From Anaerolinea sp. (GTDB lineage Bacteria > Chloroflexota > Anaerolineae > Anaerolineales > Villigracilaceae), in contig DYPU01000001.1 of the NCBI GenBank assembly GCA_020719725.1, forward strand, positions 1 through 64,000: 64,000 nucleotides of DNA, in the 5' to 3' direction. Numbering within the stretch: the first letter of the stretch is position 1; each line of letters starts with the position of its first letter. Shown here in pieces: positions 47,383 through 56,082 of this stretch. A program made the position numbers and the translations under genes. Below the pieces are notes generated by a model. That model worked only from the letters and a program-made list of their open reading frames with translations. It searched no databases and was not told the origin of the DNA.

Positions 47383-48048
47383 ATGTTCAGGTTTTTTTTA
47401 CGCGCTTCAGCAATTTTCTTGATGGCCTTGTTCTTGGCGGGCTGCAATTTGCCTAAGCCCACTCAGCAAAATCCAAATGCCGTTTTTACTCAGGCCGCCG
47501 AAACGGTGCAAGCCAGACTCACCCTTGAAAGCCTGCTCGTCACACCCTCGCCGCTTGCGCTTTCGGCCACGCCACTGCCCCCTAGCGCCACGCTTCCGCC
47601 CACAGCTACTGCCAGCCCTACCCCACTTTGTGATCTGGCTCAGTTTGTAGCCGATGTCACGATCCCGGATGGCGCGGAAGTGCTGCCAGACCAGTCTTTT
47701 ACTAAAACCTGGCGATTAAAAAACCTGGGCACTTGCATCTGGAGTAGTGGCTATCAGGTGATTTTCAATGATGGCGACTTAATGGGCGGCCCAACCACCC
47801 AGGCCCTCAGTGGAACGGTTGGCCCCGGCCTGGAAGTCGATATTTCGGTGACATTTAAAGCCCCGGCCAGCCCCGGAACGTATCGCGGCTATTGGCGGTT
47901 GCGCAACCCGGCTGGGGTACTCGTCCCAATTGCAAGCGGCTACCAGGGCACTTCTTTTTTTGTTGAAGTCAAAGTGCCGGCCCCAACCGCCACCCCGACT
48001 CAGACCGCTACGCCCAGTTTCACGCCTTCGCCTGTGGTTACACCCTAA
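47383..48048 (+). CDS. lipoprotein with NBR1-Ig-like (FW) domain, copy 1
   Basis: Lipobox FLMALFLAGC; FVADVTIPDGAEVLPDQSFTKTWRLKNLGTCIWSSGYQVIF...GTYRGYWRLRNPAGVLVPI; TP-rich C-terminus. Confidence 0.88.
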   Translation: MFRFFLRASAIFLMALFLAGCNLPKPTQQNPNAVFTQAAETVQARLTLESLLVTPSPLALSATPLPPSATLPPTATASPTPLCDLAQFVADVTIPDGAEVLPDQSFTKTWRLKNLGTCIWSSGYQVIFNDGDLMGGPTTQALSGTVGPGLEVDISVTFKAPASPGTYRGYWRLRNPAGVLVPIASGYQGTSFFVEVKVPAPTATPTQTATPSFTPSPVVTP

Positions 48049-48148
48049 CCCTAAAAAAAGCAAAAACCCTTCGGCTAAATAGCGCGGAGGGTTTTTTTTT
48101 GCCGATTTTGCTTTTGTTATAATAGCAGCCTGTTTCGAAAGGAAAAAT

Positions 48149-49111
48149 ATGACTAAAAAAATGAACGCTATCTTGTTTGGGGGGCTTGCTCTGGTACTTG
48201 CCCTTAGCGCTTGCGCCGCGCCCGCCTCCCCCACCCCTAATGCAGACGCCATTGCCACCTCCGCCGTCCAAACAGTGGAAGCTCGTTACACCGACCAGGC
48301 GGCAACGCAACAGGCGGCGGTTACGCCTACCTTTAGCCCTGAGCCGCCAACTCCCACCCTTGCCGTGTTGCCCTCGCCCACCAGCGTCCCTGCCCAAAAC
48401 GGCGAACAAATTCCATGTTACTTTGCAGAGTTCGTGGCCGATATCAGCATTCCTGATGGAAAAATCATGCTGCCCGGCACAACCTTCACCAAAACCTGGC
48501 AAATTAGAAACGTTGGTTCCTGTCCCTGGGATACATCCCACAAGCTCTATTTGGATCGCGGCGATGCTTTGACAGACACTACCTCTATTCCGCTCACCAA
48601 GACCGTTTATCCCGGCGATGCGGTTAATCTTTCGGTGGCGATGACTGCCCCCACCGCCGAAGGCGTTTATACCGGTTACTGGCGGATTGCCACCCCCTAT
48701 GGTGGTAGTTTTGGCGTCAGTTCTTTTGATAACGCCCTCATCGTCAAAATTACGGTTGCCGCCAAGCCCGATAATGCTTTTGCTGTCACCGATGTCACTT
48801 ACTACATGCTCCGTGATCCAGTAGACATCACGGCTTGCCCGGCCAAGGGGACTGTTTACACCGTTACTGCCACCATTACCACCAATGCCCCCGGCCAGGT
48901 GGTCTACCATTGGAATCAATATCCTTACGATGGCAGCAAGCCCGAAGGCGGCAAACTAACATTTGCCGATGCCGGTAAGAAAACTGTTTCGTGGATTTGG
49001 ATTTTGAAACCAGATGCGGTTGAAGGGATTGAACGCCGAATCGGGCTTTACATCGATTCTCCGAACAATGCCGAGCTATTTCAGGTTCCCTTTATTTGGA
49101 CCTGTCCCTAA
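48149..49111 (+). CDS. lipoprotein with NBR1-Ig-like (FW) domain, copy 2
   Basis: Lipobox LALVLALSAC; FVADISIPDGKIMLPGTTFTKTWQIRNVGSCPWDTSHKLYL...GVYTGYWRIATPYGGSFGVS. Confidence 0.88.
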   Translation: MTKKMNAILFGGLALVLALSACAAPASPTPNADAIATSAVQTVEARYTDQAATQQAAVTPTFSPEPPTPTLAVLPSPTSVPAQNGEQIPCYFAEFVADISIPDGKIMLPGTTFTKTWQIRNVGSCPWDTSHKLYLDRGDALTDTTSIPLTKTVYPGDAVNLSVAMTAPTAEGVYTGYWRIATPYGGSFGVSSFDNALIVKITVAAKPDNAFAVTDVTYYMLRDPVDITACPAKGTVYTVTATITTNAPGQVVYHWNQYPYDGSKPEGGKLTFADAGKKTVSWIWILKPDAVEGIERRIGLYIDSPNNAELFQVPFIWTCP

Positions 49112-49123
49112 CCTGAGCCAAAC

Positions 49124-49153
49124 AACCGGAGCTAAAACTCCGGTTGTTTTTTT
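49124..49153 (+). terminator. terminator after FW lipoprotein copy 2
   Basis: AACCGGAG-CTAAAA-CTCCGGTT-GTTTTTTT. Confidence 0.85.
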
Positions 49154-49234
49154 ATCCCCAGCGTGGAACTATTCTTTGGCTTGCGACGTCTATCCAAAAT
49201 CAAAAAAAATTGGCGATGTTCAGGAGATTACCTT

Positions 49235-50602
49235 ATGAAAAGAATTGTTCCATATTTCTTGATCTTGGCTGCATTACTGGTGGGGTGCGCCATGCCAAAT
49301 GCGACTCCAGACGCGGCGGCTACACTTCAGGCCATTTACACTTCTCAGGCAGCTACGTTGCAATTTTTGCAAACTCAGGCTGCCGCAACTCAGCCAGCCT
49401 TGCCAACTCAGGCCGTTTTTCCCACCCAGAGCCTGCCGACCCTGCCGCCTTTGCCCACGGCCACGGGTTTGATCTCTTTTCCCACCGCCACCGGCTTGCC
49501 GCTGCCAGGCGTTACACCCAGCCCCGCGCCGGTAACATTGTGCGATCAGGGCGCTTTTGTCAAAGATGTCACCATTGCCGATGGAACCAGCCTGGGGGCC
49601 AATGCCAGCTTTACCAAAACCTGGCGTATTCAAAATACTGGCTCTTGCGCCTGGACAACATCCTACGCGCTGGTATTTGCTTCTGGTAATCCAATGAAAG
49701 GCCCAGCGGCGGTCTATTTGCCCCAAAACGTAGCGCCCGGCCAAACTGTGGATATTTCCGTCAACCTGACTAGCCCTGTTTCGCAAGGAACGTATCGAGG
49801 GGATTGGATGCTGCGTAATGCCGCCGGGGTTTTATTTGGGGTTGGCGCTCAAGCCAAGACCTCGGTTTATGTTCAAATCAAGGTCAACGCCAATATGACC
49901 GGTATTTACGATTTTGTTGCCAACTATTGTGCCGCTGATTGGCGCAGCGCCGCCGGAGACCTGGGCTGCCCTGGCAATGTGGGCGGTAAAAAGGGCTATG
50001 TGGCCCGATTGGATCGTCCCAAATTGGAAACCGGCCTCAGCGATACGCGCCCTGGCTTGCTGACAGTCCCACAAAACCAGAACAATGGCTACTTAAGCGG
50101 TTACTACCCGGCTTTTGAAGTGAAAACTGGTGACCATTTTCGCGCTACTCTTGGTTGCGAGTATGGCGCGAACGCTTGCAATGTGCTCTTCAAGTTGGAG
50201 TATAAAATTGGCAAAGACCCGGTGAAAACCTTGTGGCAGTTTGTCGAAGCCTATGAAGGCCAGGTTTACAATATGGACGTTGATTTGAGCCCCTTGAGCG
50301 GCAAAACAGTCCAGTTTATTTTGACAGCTCACGCCAATGGCGCCGCTGCTGCCGACCGCCCGCTGTGGGTTGCTGCGCGTATTGAGCGCGCTTCCAGCCT
50401 GGTGACAGCCACTTTTACCCCCAGCCTCACCAGCTCGGCAACTTTTACATCCACTCCAACTTCCACCGCTTTGCCGCCCACGATCACGCCAACCGCTTCG
50501 CCAACGTTTACTTCATCTCCGACGGTCACGGCTTCGCCAACCAGCACATTTACACTGACGCCTGAGCCAACATTTACCGAAACACCCACCCCCACGCCGT
50601 AA
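49235..50602 (+). CDS. lipoprotein with NBR1-Ig-like (FW) domain plus extra C-terminal domain, copy 3
   Basis: Lipobox; FVKDVTIADGTSLGANASFTKTWRIQNTGSCAWTTSYALVF...GTYRGDWMLRNAAGVLFGVG; C-terminal TP-rich tail ending TETPTPTP. Confidence 0.87.
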   Translation: MKRIVPYFLILAALLVGCAMPNATPDAAATLQAIYTSQAATLQFLQTQAAATQPALPTQAVFPTQSLPTLPPLPTATGLISFPTATGLPLPGVTPSPAPVTLCDQGAFVKDVTIADGTSLGANASFTKTWRIQNTGSCAWTTSYALVFASGNPMKGPAAVYLPQNVAPGQTVDISVNLTSPVSQGTYRGDWMLRNAAGVLFGVGAQAKTSVYVQIKVNANMTGIYDFVANYCAADWRSAAGDLGCPGNVGGKKGYVARLDRPKLETGLSDTRPGLLTVPQNQNNGYLSGYYPAFEVKTGDHFRATLGCEYGANACNVLFKLEYKIGKDPVKTLWQFVEAYEGQVYNMDVDLSPLSGKTVQFILTAHANGAAAADRPLWVAARIERASSLVTATFTPSLTSSATFTSTPTSTALPPTITPTASPTFTSSPTVTASPTSTFTLTPEPTFTETPTPTP

Positions 50603-50607
50603 ATGAT

Positions 50608-50645
50608 CTAAAAACGGACTGCCTGAAAAGGCAGTCCGTTTTTAG
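50608..50645. terminator. bidirectional terminator
   Basis: AAAACGGACTGCCT-GAAA-AGGCAGTCCGTTTT. Confidence 0.85.
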
Positions 50646-50661
50646 ATGTTTGGCTGTTTTG

Positions 50662-50889
50662 CTAAAAAATCCCGCGTAAGACCAGTAAAAAACCAATAAT
50701 CGCCAGGGGCAGGCCGACAATCGCTCCGATAATCGTCAGACTCACCAAAACGCCCACCAGCATAAAGACCAATCCAATCACAATTGCTACAAAGCGGCCA
50801 GTCATTTCTAAAATAGTTGTTAGAAAGGCCCAAATGGCCCAAAACGGCCACAAAAACCAGGGAACAGGATGTTGCGTTTTTTCTGTCAT
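50662..50889 (-). CDS. small membrane protein (75 aa)
   Basis: MTEKTQHPVPWFLWPFWAIWAFLTTILEMTGRFVAIVIGLVFMLVGVLVSLTIIGAIVGLPLAIIGFLLVLRGIF. Confidence 0.7.
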   Translation of the reverse strand: MTEKTQHPVPWFLWPFWAIWAFLTTILEMTGRFVAIVIGLVFMLVGVLVSLTIIGAIVGLPLAIIGFLLVLRGIF

Positions 50890-50943
50890 TTTTTTCTCTC
50901 CGAATGGATGGATCTACGTCGGAAACCAGGTTTGGTTTTATTT

Positions 50944-51525
50944 CTAGGGGCAAGTGCGTGAAAATTGGACTTTGTTGGCGAAAACTTCGCTGCGCCCAAT
51001 GATTTCGGACTGAGTATTGGTGAGCACAAATTGATATTGTAGCCAGGCTTCATTAAATTCTTTGTATGAGGCGACGTTCACGGCCTTAAGCCGGTAACTA
51101 TAGCGCCCGCCGCCTTGCGCGTTCATTGCCAGACCCTCGTTCCAGCCAGTTTGTTTGTCTTTTTTAAGGTTGCGCAGCCGCACAAACACGACTACGCTGA
51201 ACACTTTTTCGGGTTGAGCCACGCTCACTTCAAAGGTGATTTCTTTGGGCGCACATGCGCCGCCATAGTAGATATGTTCGGCGCTGAGAAGTATTTTGGA
51301 AAATGGATTGGTTGCCAGGGTGCTGGTGGCCGCGCCAATCAACGGCGTAGGCGCGACTGTTTCAACCGTAGCCAGGCTGAGGGGGCTGGGGTTGGTTGCG
51401 GGGGCGTTGGTTGCAGCGCGGGAGGTTGGAAAAATCAACGGGATGGAGGTGGGGCGCGGGGCTAATCTGGGGATGGAGCAGGCCAGTATGGCAAAAACAA
51501 GCGGCAGGAAAAACCTTTTTTTCAT
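50944..51525 (-). CDS. lipoprotein of unknown function
   Basis: MKKRFFLPLVFAILACSIP lipobox; extracellular domain EHIYYGGACAPKEITFEVSVAQPEKVFSVVVFVRLRN. Confidence 0.75.
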   Translation of the reverse strand: MKKRFFLPLVFAILACSIPRLAPRPTSIPLIFPTSRAATNAPATNPSPLSLATVETVAPTPLIGAATSTLATNPFSKILLSAEHIYYGGACAPKEITFEVSVAQPEKVFSVVVFVRLRNLKKDKQTGWNEGLAMNAQGGGRYSYRLKAVNVASYKEFNEAWLQYQFVLTNTQSEIIGRSEVFANKVQFSRTCP

Positions 51526-51602
51526 ACAGTCTCCTTTTGGGCCTGATGATAGCATTTTGGGTAATTTGGAGCAACGGTTTGCGTGTTTTTTCGGCCAGCA
51601 GG

Positions 51603-51608
51603 TATAAT
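51603..51608 (+). promoter_or_regulatory. -10 hexamer placed for leaderless transcription of the DsbA-like gene
   Basis: TATAAT followed by GCCGCC then ATG (51615). Confidence 0.5.
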
Positions 51609-51614
51609 GCCGCC

Positions 51615-52358
51615 ATGATTGATACCGACCTGACCCCCATAAAAGAAAATTCGCCTTTTGCTGTGCTTGCCAGAATGCGGCGTTTTGTCTGGCTGGCTTT
51701 TTTTGTCTTGTTTGCTTTTGGGACGGGCCTGGGAACCGGCTGGCTCATTTGGGGCCGCGCTGCGCCCCAAATGGCTGCCGTACCCACTGCCGAGACTCAA
51801 ATTCAGATTCCCGAAGAGCTGACCCGTTATGAGGTGCCGCTGGATGACGACCCGGTGCTTGGCCCCGCCGATGCGCCGATTACCCTGGTGGCGTTTAGCG
51901 ATTATCAATGCTCGTATTGTAAAAAATGGCACGAAAATGTTTTTAAGCAATTAATGGCTGAATATGAAGGTCAGATCCGCTTTATTTACCGCGATTTCCC
52001 GCTAAACCAGGTTCATCCGCAAGCCGCACCGGCTGCCCAAGCAGCTAATTGCGCCAACGAGCAAGGCGCTTTTTGGGAATATCATGATGCGCTTTTTAGT
52101 TATGCGTATGAAATGAATACGCAGGGCTTCGAGCAATATGCCCGTGACCTGAAATTGGATGTGGCGGCGTTTTTAACTTGTTTCAACTCTGGCAAATATG
52201 CCACTGAAGTGGATGCCGATTTGCAGTTTGCGGCCGGTTTTGGTGTTTCTTCCACCCCTACTTTTTTCTTAAACGGCATTCCGATTGTAGGCGCTCAGGC
52301 CTATACTGTTTTTAAGCAAATCATAGACCTGGAACTGGCCGGGAAATTACCAAAATAA
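51615..52358 (+). CDS. membrane-anchored DsbA-family thioredoxin-fold protein
   Basis: N-terminal TM; VAFSDYQCSYCKKWHENVFKQL (CxxC); VSSTPTFFLNGIPIVGAQ. Confidence 0.93.
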   Translation: MIDTDLTPIKENSPFAVLARMRRFVWLAFFVLFAFGTGLGTGWLIWGRAAPQMAAVPTAETQIQIPEELTRYEVPLDDDPVLGPADAPITLVAFSDYQCSYCKKWHENVFKQLMAEYEGQIRFIYRDFPLNQVHPQAAPAAQAANCANEQGAFWEYHDALFSYAYEMNTQGFEQYARDLKLDVAAFLTCFNSGKYATEVDADLQFAAGFGVSSTPTFFLNGIPIVGAQAYTVFKQIIDLELAGKLPK

Positions 52359-52366
52359 GGCAAGCC

Positions 52367-53032
52367 ATGAAAAAATTTGTTGCTGTCGCCGGGAATATTG
52401 GCGTGGGAAAATCTACTCTGGTTAATGGGCTGTGCGCGCGCCTGGGCTGGCAGCCGTTTTACGAGCCGGTTGCTGAAAATCCCTACCTGGCAGATTTTTA
52501 CGCAGATATGGCCTCCTGGGCCTTTCACTCACAGATTTTCTTTCTGACGCATCGTTTGCGCTCACACCATGCAATTTCATCTCATCCAACCTCGGTTATT
52601 CAAGACCGCAGTGTCTACGAAGATTCTGAAATTTTTGCCCAAAACCTGTATTTACAGAGATATATAACTCCGCGTGACTACCAGACCTATCGCGAACTGT
52701 ATCAGACGGCGATGGATTTCCTGCCACCGCCCGACCTGGTGATTTACTTGCGCGCCTCCGTGCCGACTCTACTCCAGCGCATTGCCCGGCGCGGACGCGA
52801 CTATGAACTTACAATCAGCGCCGACTACCTCGAAAGCCTGAACGGCCTATACGAGAACTGGATTTCCAACTTTACCCTTTGCCCGGTACTAACCGTCCCG
52901 GCAGATGACCTGGATTATGTGGCCCATGCCGGACATTTGAACCTGATCGTCCGCAAGGTGGACGAAAAGCTGACCGGGCGTGAAGAAGTGGTCTTTGATC
53001 CCGAAGAAGTTGCCCGCGCCGCCGAAGATTAG
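52367..53032 (+). CDS. deoxynucleoside kinase
   Basis: FVAVAGNIGVGKSTLVNGL, QDRSVYEDSEIFAQNL. Confidence 0.93.
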   Translation: MKKFVAVAGNIGVGKSTLVNGLCARLGWQPFYEPVAENPYLADFYADMASWAFHSQIFFLTHRLRSHHAISSHPTSVIQDRSVYEDSEIFAQNLYLQRYITPRDYQTYRELYQTAMDFLPPPDLVIYLRASVPTLLQRIARRGRDYELTISADYLESLNGLYENWISNFTLCPVLTVPADDLDYVAHAGHLNLIVRKVDEKLTGREEVVFDPEEVARAAED

Positions 53033-53034
53033 AA

Positions 53035-53072
53035 AAGGCCCTAAGGATGTACCATCCTTAGGGCCTTTTCTT
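53035..53072. terminator. bidirectional terminator
   Basis: AAAAGGCCCTAAGGATG-TAC-CATCCTTAGGGCCTTTT. Confidence 0.9.
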
Positions 53073-53088
53073 TTAGCGGAATGGGGGG

Positions 53089-54375
53089 TTAGACCCAGCC
53101 GCGCAACTGCATGGCCTTGACCACGCGGTCGATGGCAACCATGTAGGCCGCTTCGCGCATGTAGACTTTCTGCTTAAGCGACATACCCAAAACGCCATGG
53201 AAAGCCTGCGTCATTTTAGTGTCGAGCTTTTGCAGAACTTCATCTTTTGTCCAGTAGAAGTTCATATCATTTTGAACCGATTCAAAGTAAGAAGTTGTCA
53301 CACCGCCAGCATTGCACAAAAAGTCGGGAATATCGAAAATGCCGTTGGCTTTAAAGAATTCGTCGGCCTCGGGGGTACAAGGGCCATTGGCCCCTTCTGC
53401 CACAATTTTGACGTTCTTTGACATCTTTTGCACCGTTTCGCCATTGACATGGCCTTCAATGGCTGCTGGAATGAGCACGTTGCAGTCTTTCTCTATCCAT
53501 TTTTCGCCGTCTTCGCGGATATAACCGGCGGCTTCGGCCTTGGTCTTGTCAATTGTGCCATACTGATCCACAATCGTCAGCAAAAAGCGCGGATCAACCC
53601 CGTCTTTGTGGCTATAAGTGTACGAAGTCTTATCGTTACGATCCCAGCAAGAGACACAAGCCACTTTGCCGCCCAGCATTTCCACAAAACCAATCGCGGC
53701 GTATTGGCTAACATTTCCAAACCCTTCAATCGCTGCCACCGATTTCTTGGGGTCAATGCCCAAGTGTTTCATCGCTTCGCGCACGGTATAGATGACGCCA
53801 TAACCGGTCGCTTCGGTGCGGCCCTCAGAGCCGCCGCCGCCCAGCGGTTTACCGGTAAAGACACCCGGAGTGTATTCACCGTTCAGCCTGGAATATTCAT
53901 CCATCATCCAGCCCATCATCTGCGGGGTAGTACCAACATCCGGGGCCGGAACATCCTGGCGTGGGCCAATATTCTTCCACATATTCTGCACCCAGCCGCG
54001 GCACAGGCGTTCTTTTTCGGTTGTCGAAAGCGTGGACGGGTCTACAATGATGCCACCCTTGCCGCCGCCCAATGGAATATCGGCTACAGCGCATTTCCAT
54101 GTCATCCAGGTTGCCAGGGCGCGGACTGTATCGAAAGTTTCAGACGGGTGAAAGCGAATACCGCCTTTGTTCGGGCCGCGCGCGTCGTTATGTTGGACGC
54201 GGAAACCCTGGAAGACACGCAAGGACCCATCATCCATGCGCACCGGAATGCGGAAGGAAAACTCACGCATCGGCCAGCGCAGGACTTCCGCAATTTGCGG
54301 GTCCAGATTCAACAGTTTGGAAACACCATCAAACTGCTTCTGCGCCATTTCAAAGGCATTGATTTGACCAGACAT
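53089..54375 (-). CDS. gdhA: Glu/Leu/Phe/Val dehydrogenase (glutamate dehydrogenase)
   Basis: FRVQHNDARGPNKGGIRFHPSETFDTVRALATWMTWKCAVADIPLGGGKGGI; AIEGFGNVSQYAA. Confidence 0.96.
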   Translation of the reverse strand: MSGQINAFEMAQKQFDGVSKLLNLDPQIAEVLRWPMREFSFRIPVRMDDGSLRVFQGFRVQHNDARGPNKGGIRFHPSETFDTVRALATWMTWKCAVADIPLGGGKGGIIVDPSTLSTTEKERLCRGWVQNMWKNIGPRQDVPAPDVGTTPQMMGWMMDEYSRLNGEYTPGVFTGKPLGGGGSEGRTEATGYGVIYTVREAMKHLGIDPKKSVAAIEGFGNVSQYAAIGFVEMLGGKVACVSCWDRNDKTSYTYSHKDGVDPRFLLTIVDQYGTIDKTKAEAAGYIREDGEKWIEKDCNVLIPAAIEGHVNGETVQKMSKNVKIVAEGANGPCTPEADEFFKANGIFDIPDFLCNAGGVTTSYFESVQNDMNFYWTKDEVLQKLDTKMTQAFHGVLGMSLKQKVYMREAAYMVAIDRVVKAMQLRGWV

Positions 54376-54421
54376 ATTTCATCTCCTATAACGGGTAGTG
54401 AATATGATGATAAAAAAATAT

Positions 54422-54450
54422 AAGCGGGCTACCGGATCGGAAGCCCGCTT
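54422..54450 (-). terminator. terminator/attenuator hairpin 47 nt upstream of gdhA
   Basis: Minus strand AAGCGGGCT-N11-AGCCCGCTT followed by TATATTTTTTTAT. Confidence 0.65.
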
Positions 54451-54588
54451 AATTGACGAGGAATGTGATAGATACAAATCATGTGATTAATCACCTTTGC
54501 TCATGCCCCTTAAGGTTACATGAGATTGAAGGCCGAGTCAATATGAGACTCGTCACTTGTTTGGCTGTGATTTGTCAGACAAAAACAA

Positions 54589-56037
54589 TTATCCCAATTC
54601 CTTCATCAGCCGCTCCCGCACCACCTGCGGATTGGCCTTTCCGCCCGCCTTGCGCATCACCTGCCCGAACAGGAAGTTTGCGACCGTCAACTTCCCGGCC
54701 CGGTAACTGTCCACCTCGCCAGGGTTTTCGGCCAGGGTCTCGGTCACCAGCTGCGCAATCAGGTCGCCGTCTGAAACCTGGGTCAGGCCCTTGGCCGCCA
54801 CAATCTCGGCCGCTTTTTGTCCGCTCGCGAACATCTCGACCAGCACCGTTTTGGCGGTTGCCTGGTTGATTTCGCCATCGGCAACCATTTTTAACAAAGC
54901 CGCCAAGTCTTGGGGATCGACTTTTGGCGAGGCGAATCCCGTTCCCGAAGCGTTGACCAGCGAAAGAAGTTCCCCCGTTATCCAGGCAAAAGCGGAGCGC
55001 ACCGCAACCGGGCCGGATTCGGTTACCCGCTCAAAATACTCACCCAGGGCAGCCTCCTCCGCCAGGAAAGCGGATTCAGAAAAGCTCAGGCCGAAATCGC
55101 GCTGGTAGCGGTTGGCCCGCGCAATTGGCAGTTCCGGCAAAGCGGCCCTGACCCGCTCGACCCAGTCCGCGCTGACGCGCAACGGAGGCAGGTCCGGCTC
55201 GGGAAAGTAGCGGTAATCGTGGGCATCTTCCTTCGAACGCTGGCTGTACGTGGCCTGGGCCGCCTCATCCCAGCCGACAGTTTCCTGGGCCACCTGTCCG
55301 CCGCTGGTGAGCACCTGCTCGTGGCGTTGAATCTCATAGGCCACACCCCGTTCCAGGGCGCGGAACGAGTTCAGGTTCTTGATTTCGACTTTGGTGCCAA
55401 ATGCTTCCTGTCCAATGGGCCGGATCGAGATATTCGGTTCGATGCGCATGACGCCCTTCTCCATATCGCCGGAGTTAACGCCCAGCGCCCGCACCAGCGC
55501 CCGCAGCGCCATTGCATAAACGCGCACTTCCTCGGCCGAGCGAAAATCAGGCTCGGTGACAATTTCCAGCAGCGGTACCCCAGCCCGGTTCAAATCGACC
55601 AGGCTGTAGGGTTGAGCGGCCCCTTCAGGTTCGACATGGGTCAACTTACCGGTATCTTCCTCCAAATGCACCCGCCGAATTCGGATCACCTTTTCGCCGA
55701 GCGAGGTTTGCAGGGTGATTTTGCCATATTCGGCCAGCGGCTGCTCGTATTGTGAAATCTGGTAGCCTTTGGGAATATCGGGGTAGAAGTAATTTTTGCG
55801 CGCAAAAATGCTGATTGGGTTGACCGCGCATTCCAGGGCCAGCGCCACCCGCAAGGCATATTCGACGGCTTTCTCATTAACCACCGGCAGCGTTCCGGGA
55901 TGTCCAGCGCAGATCGGGCAAACAGCGGTATTGGGTGGCGCGGAAACGGAATCGACGACCGGGCAGGCGCAAAACATTTTCGATTGCGTTTGCATTTCGA
56001 TGTGGACTTCAAGGCCAATCACAGGTTCGTAGTTCAT
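54589..56037 (-). CDS. gatB: Asp-tRNA(Asn)/Glu-tRNA(Gln) amidotransferase subunit B
   Basis: [58 protein letters not shown]-type motif, C-terminal YqeY-like region. Confidence 0.97.
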   Translation of the reverse strand: MNYEPVIGLEVHIEMQTQSKMFCACPVVDSVSAPPNTAVCPICAGHPGTLPVVNEKAVEYALRVALALECAVNPISIFARKNYFYPDIPKGYQISQYEQPLAEYGKITLQTSLGEKVIRIRRVHLEEDTGKLTHVEPEGAAQPYSLVDLNRAGVPLLEIVTEPDFRSAEEVRVYAMALRALVRALGVNSGDMEKGVMRIEPNISIRPIGQEAFGTKVEIKNLNSFRALERGVAYEIQRHEQVLTSGGQVAQETVGWDEAAQATYSQRSKEDAHDYRYFPEPDLPPLRVSADWVERVRAALPELPIARANRYQRDFGLSFSESAFLAEEAALGEYFERVTESGPVAVRSAFAWITGELLSLVNASGTGFASPKVDPQDLAALLKMVADGEINQATAKTVLVEMFASGQKAAEIVAAKGLTQVSDGDLIAQLVTETLAENPGEVDSYRAGKLTVANFLFGQVMRKAGGKANPQVVRERLMKELG

Positions 56038-56082
56038 AAAATAATTCCCGTAGGGCCGCCGGTTGGATTGCCCCTACTCAAT

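Noticed and set aside
48038-48919. 293-aa Gly-rich minus-strand ORF
   Set aside because: Antisense to FW lipoprotein copy 2; the Gly-rich composition mirrors Pro/Thr codons on the other strand.
53428-54423. 331-aa plus-strand ORF
   Set aside because: Fully antisense to gdhA, whose conserved motifs are unambiguous; composition is typical of a shadow ORF.
54910-55755. 281-aa plus-strand ORF
   Set aside because: Antisense to gatB.
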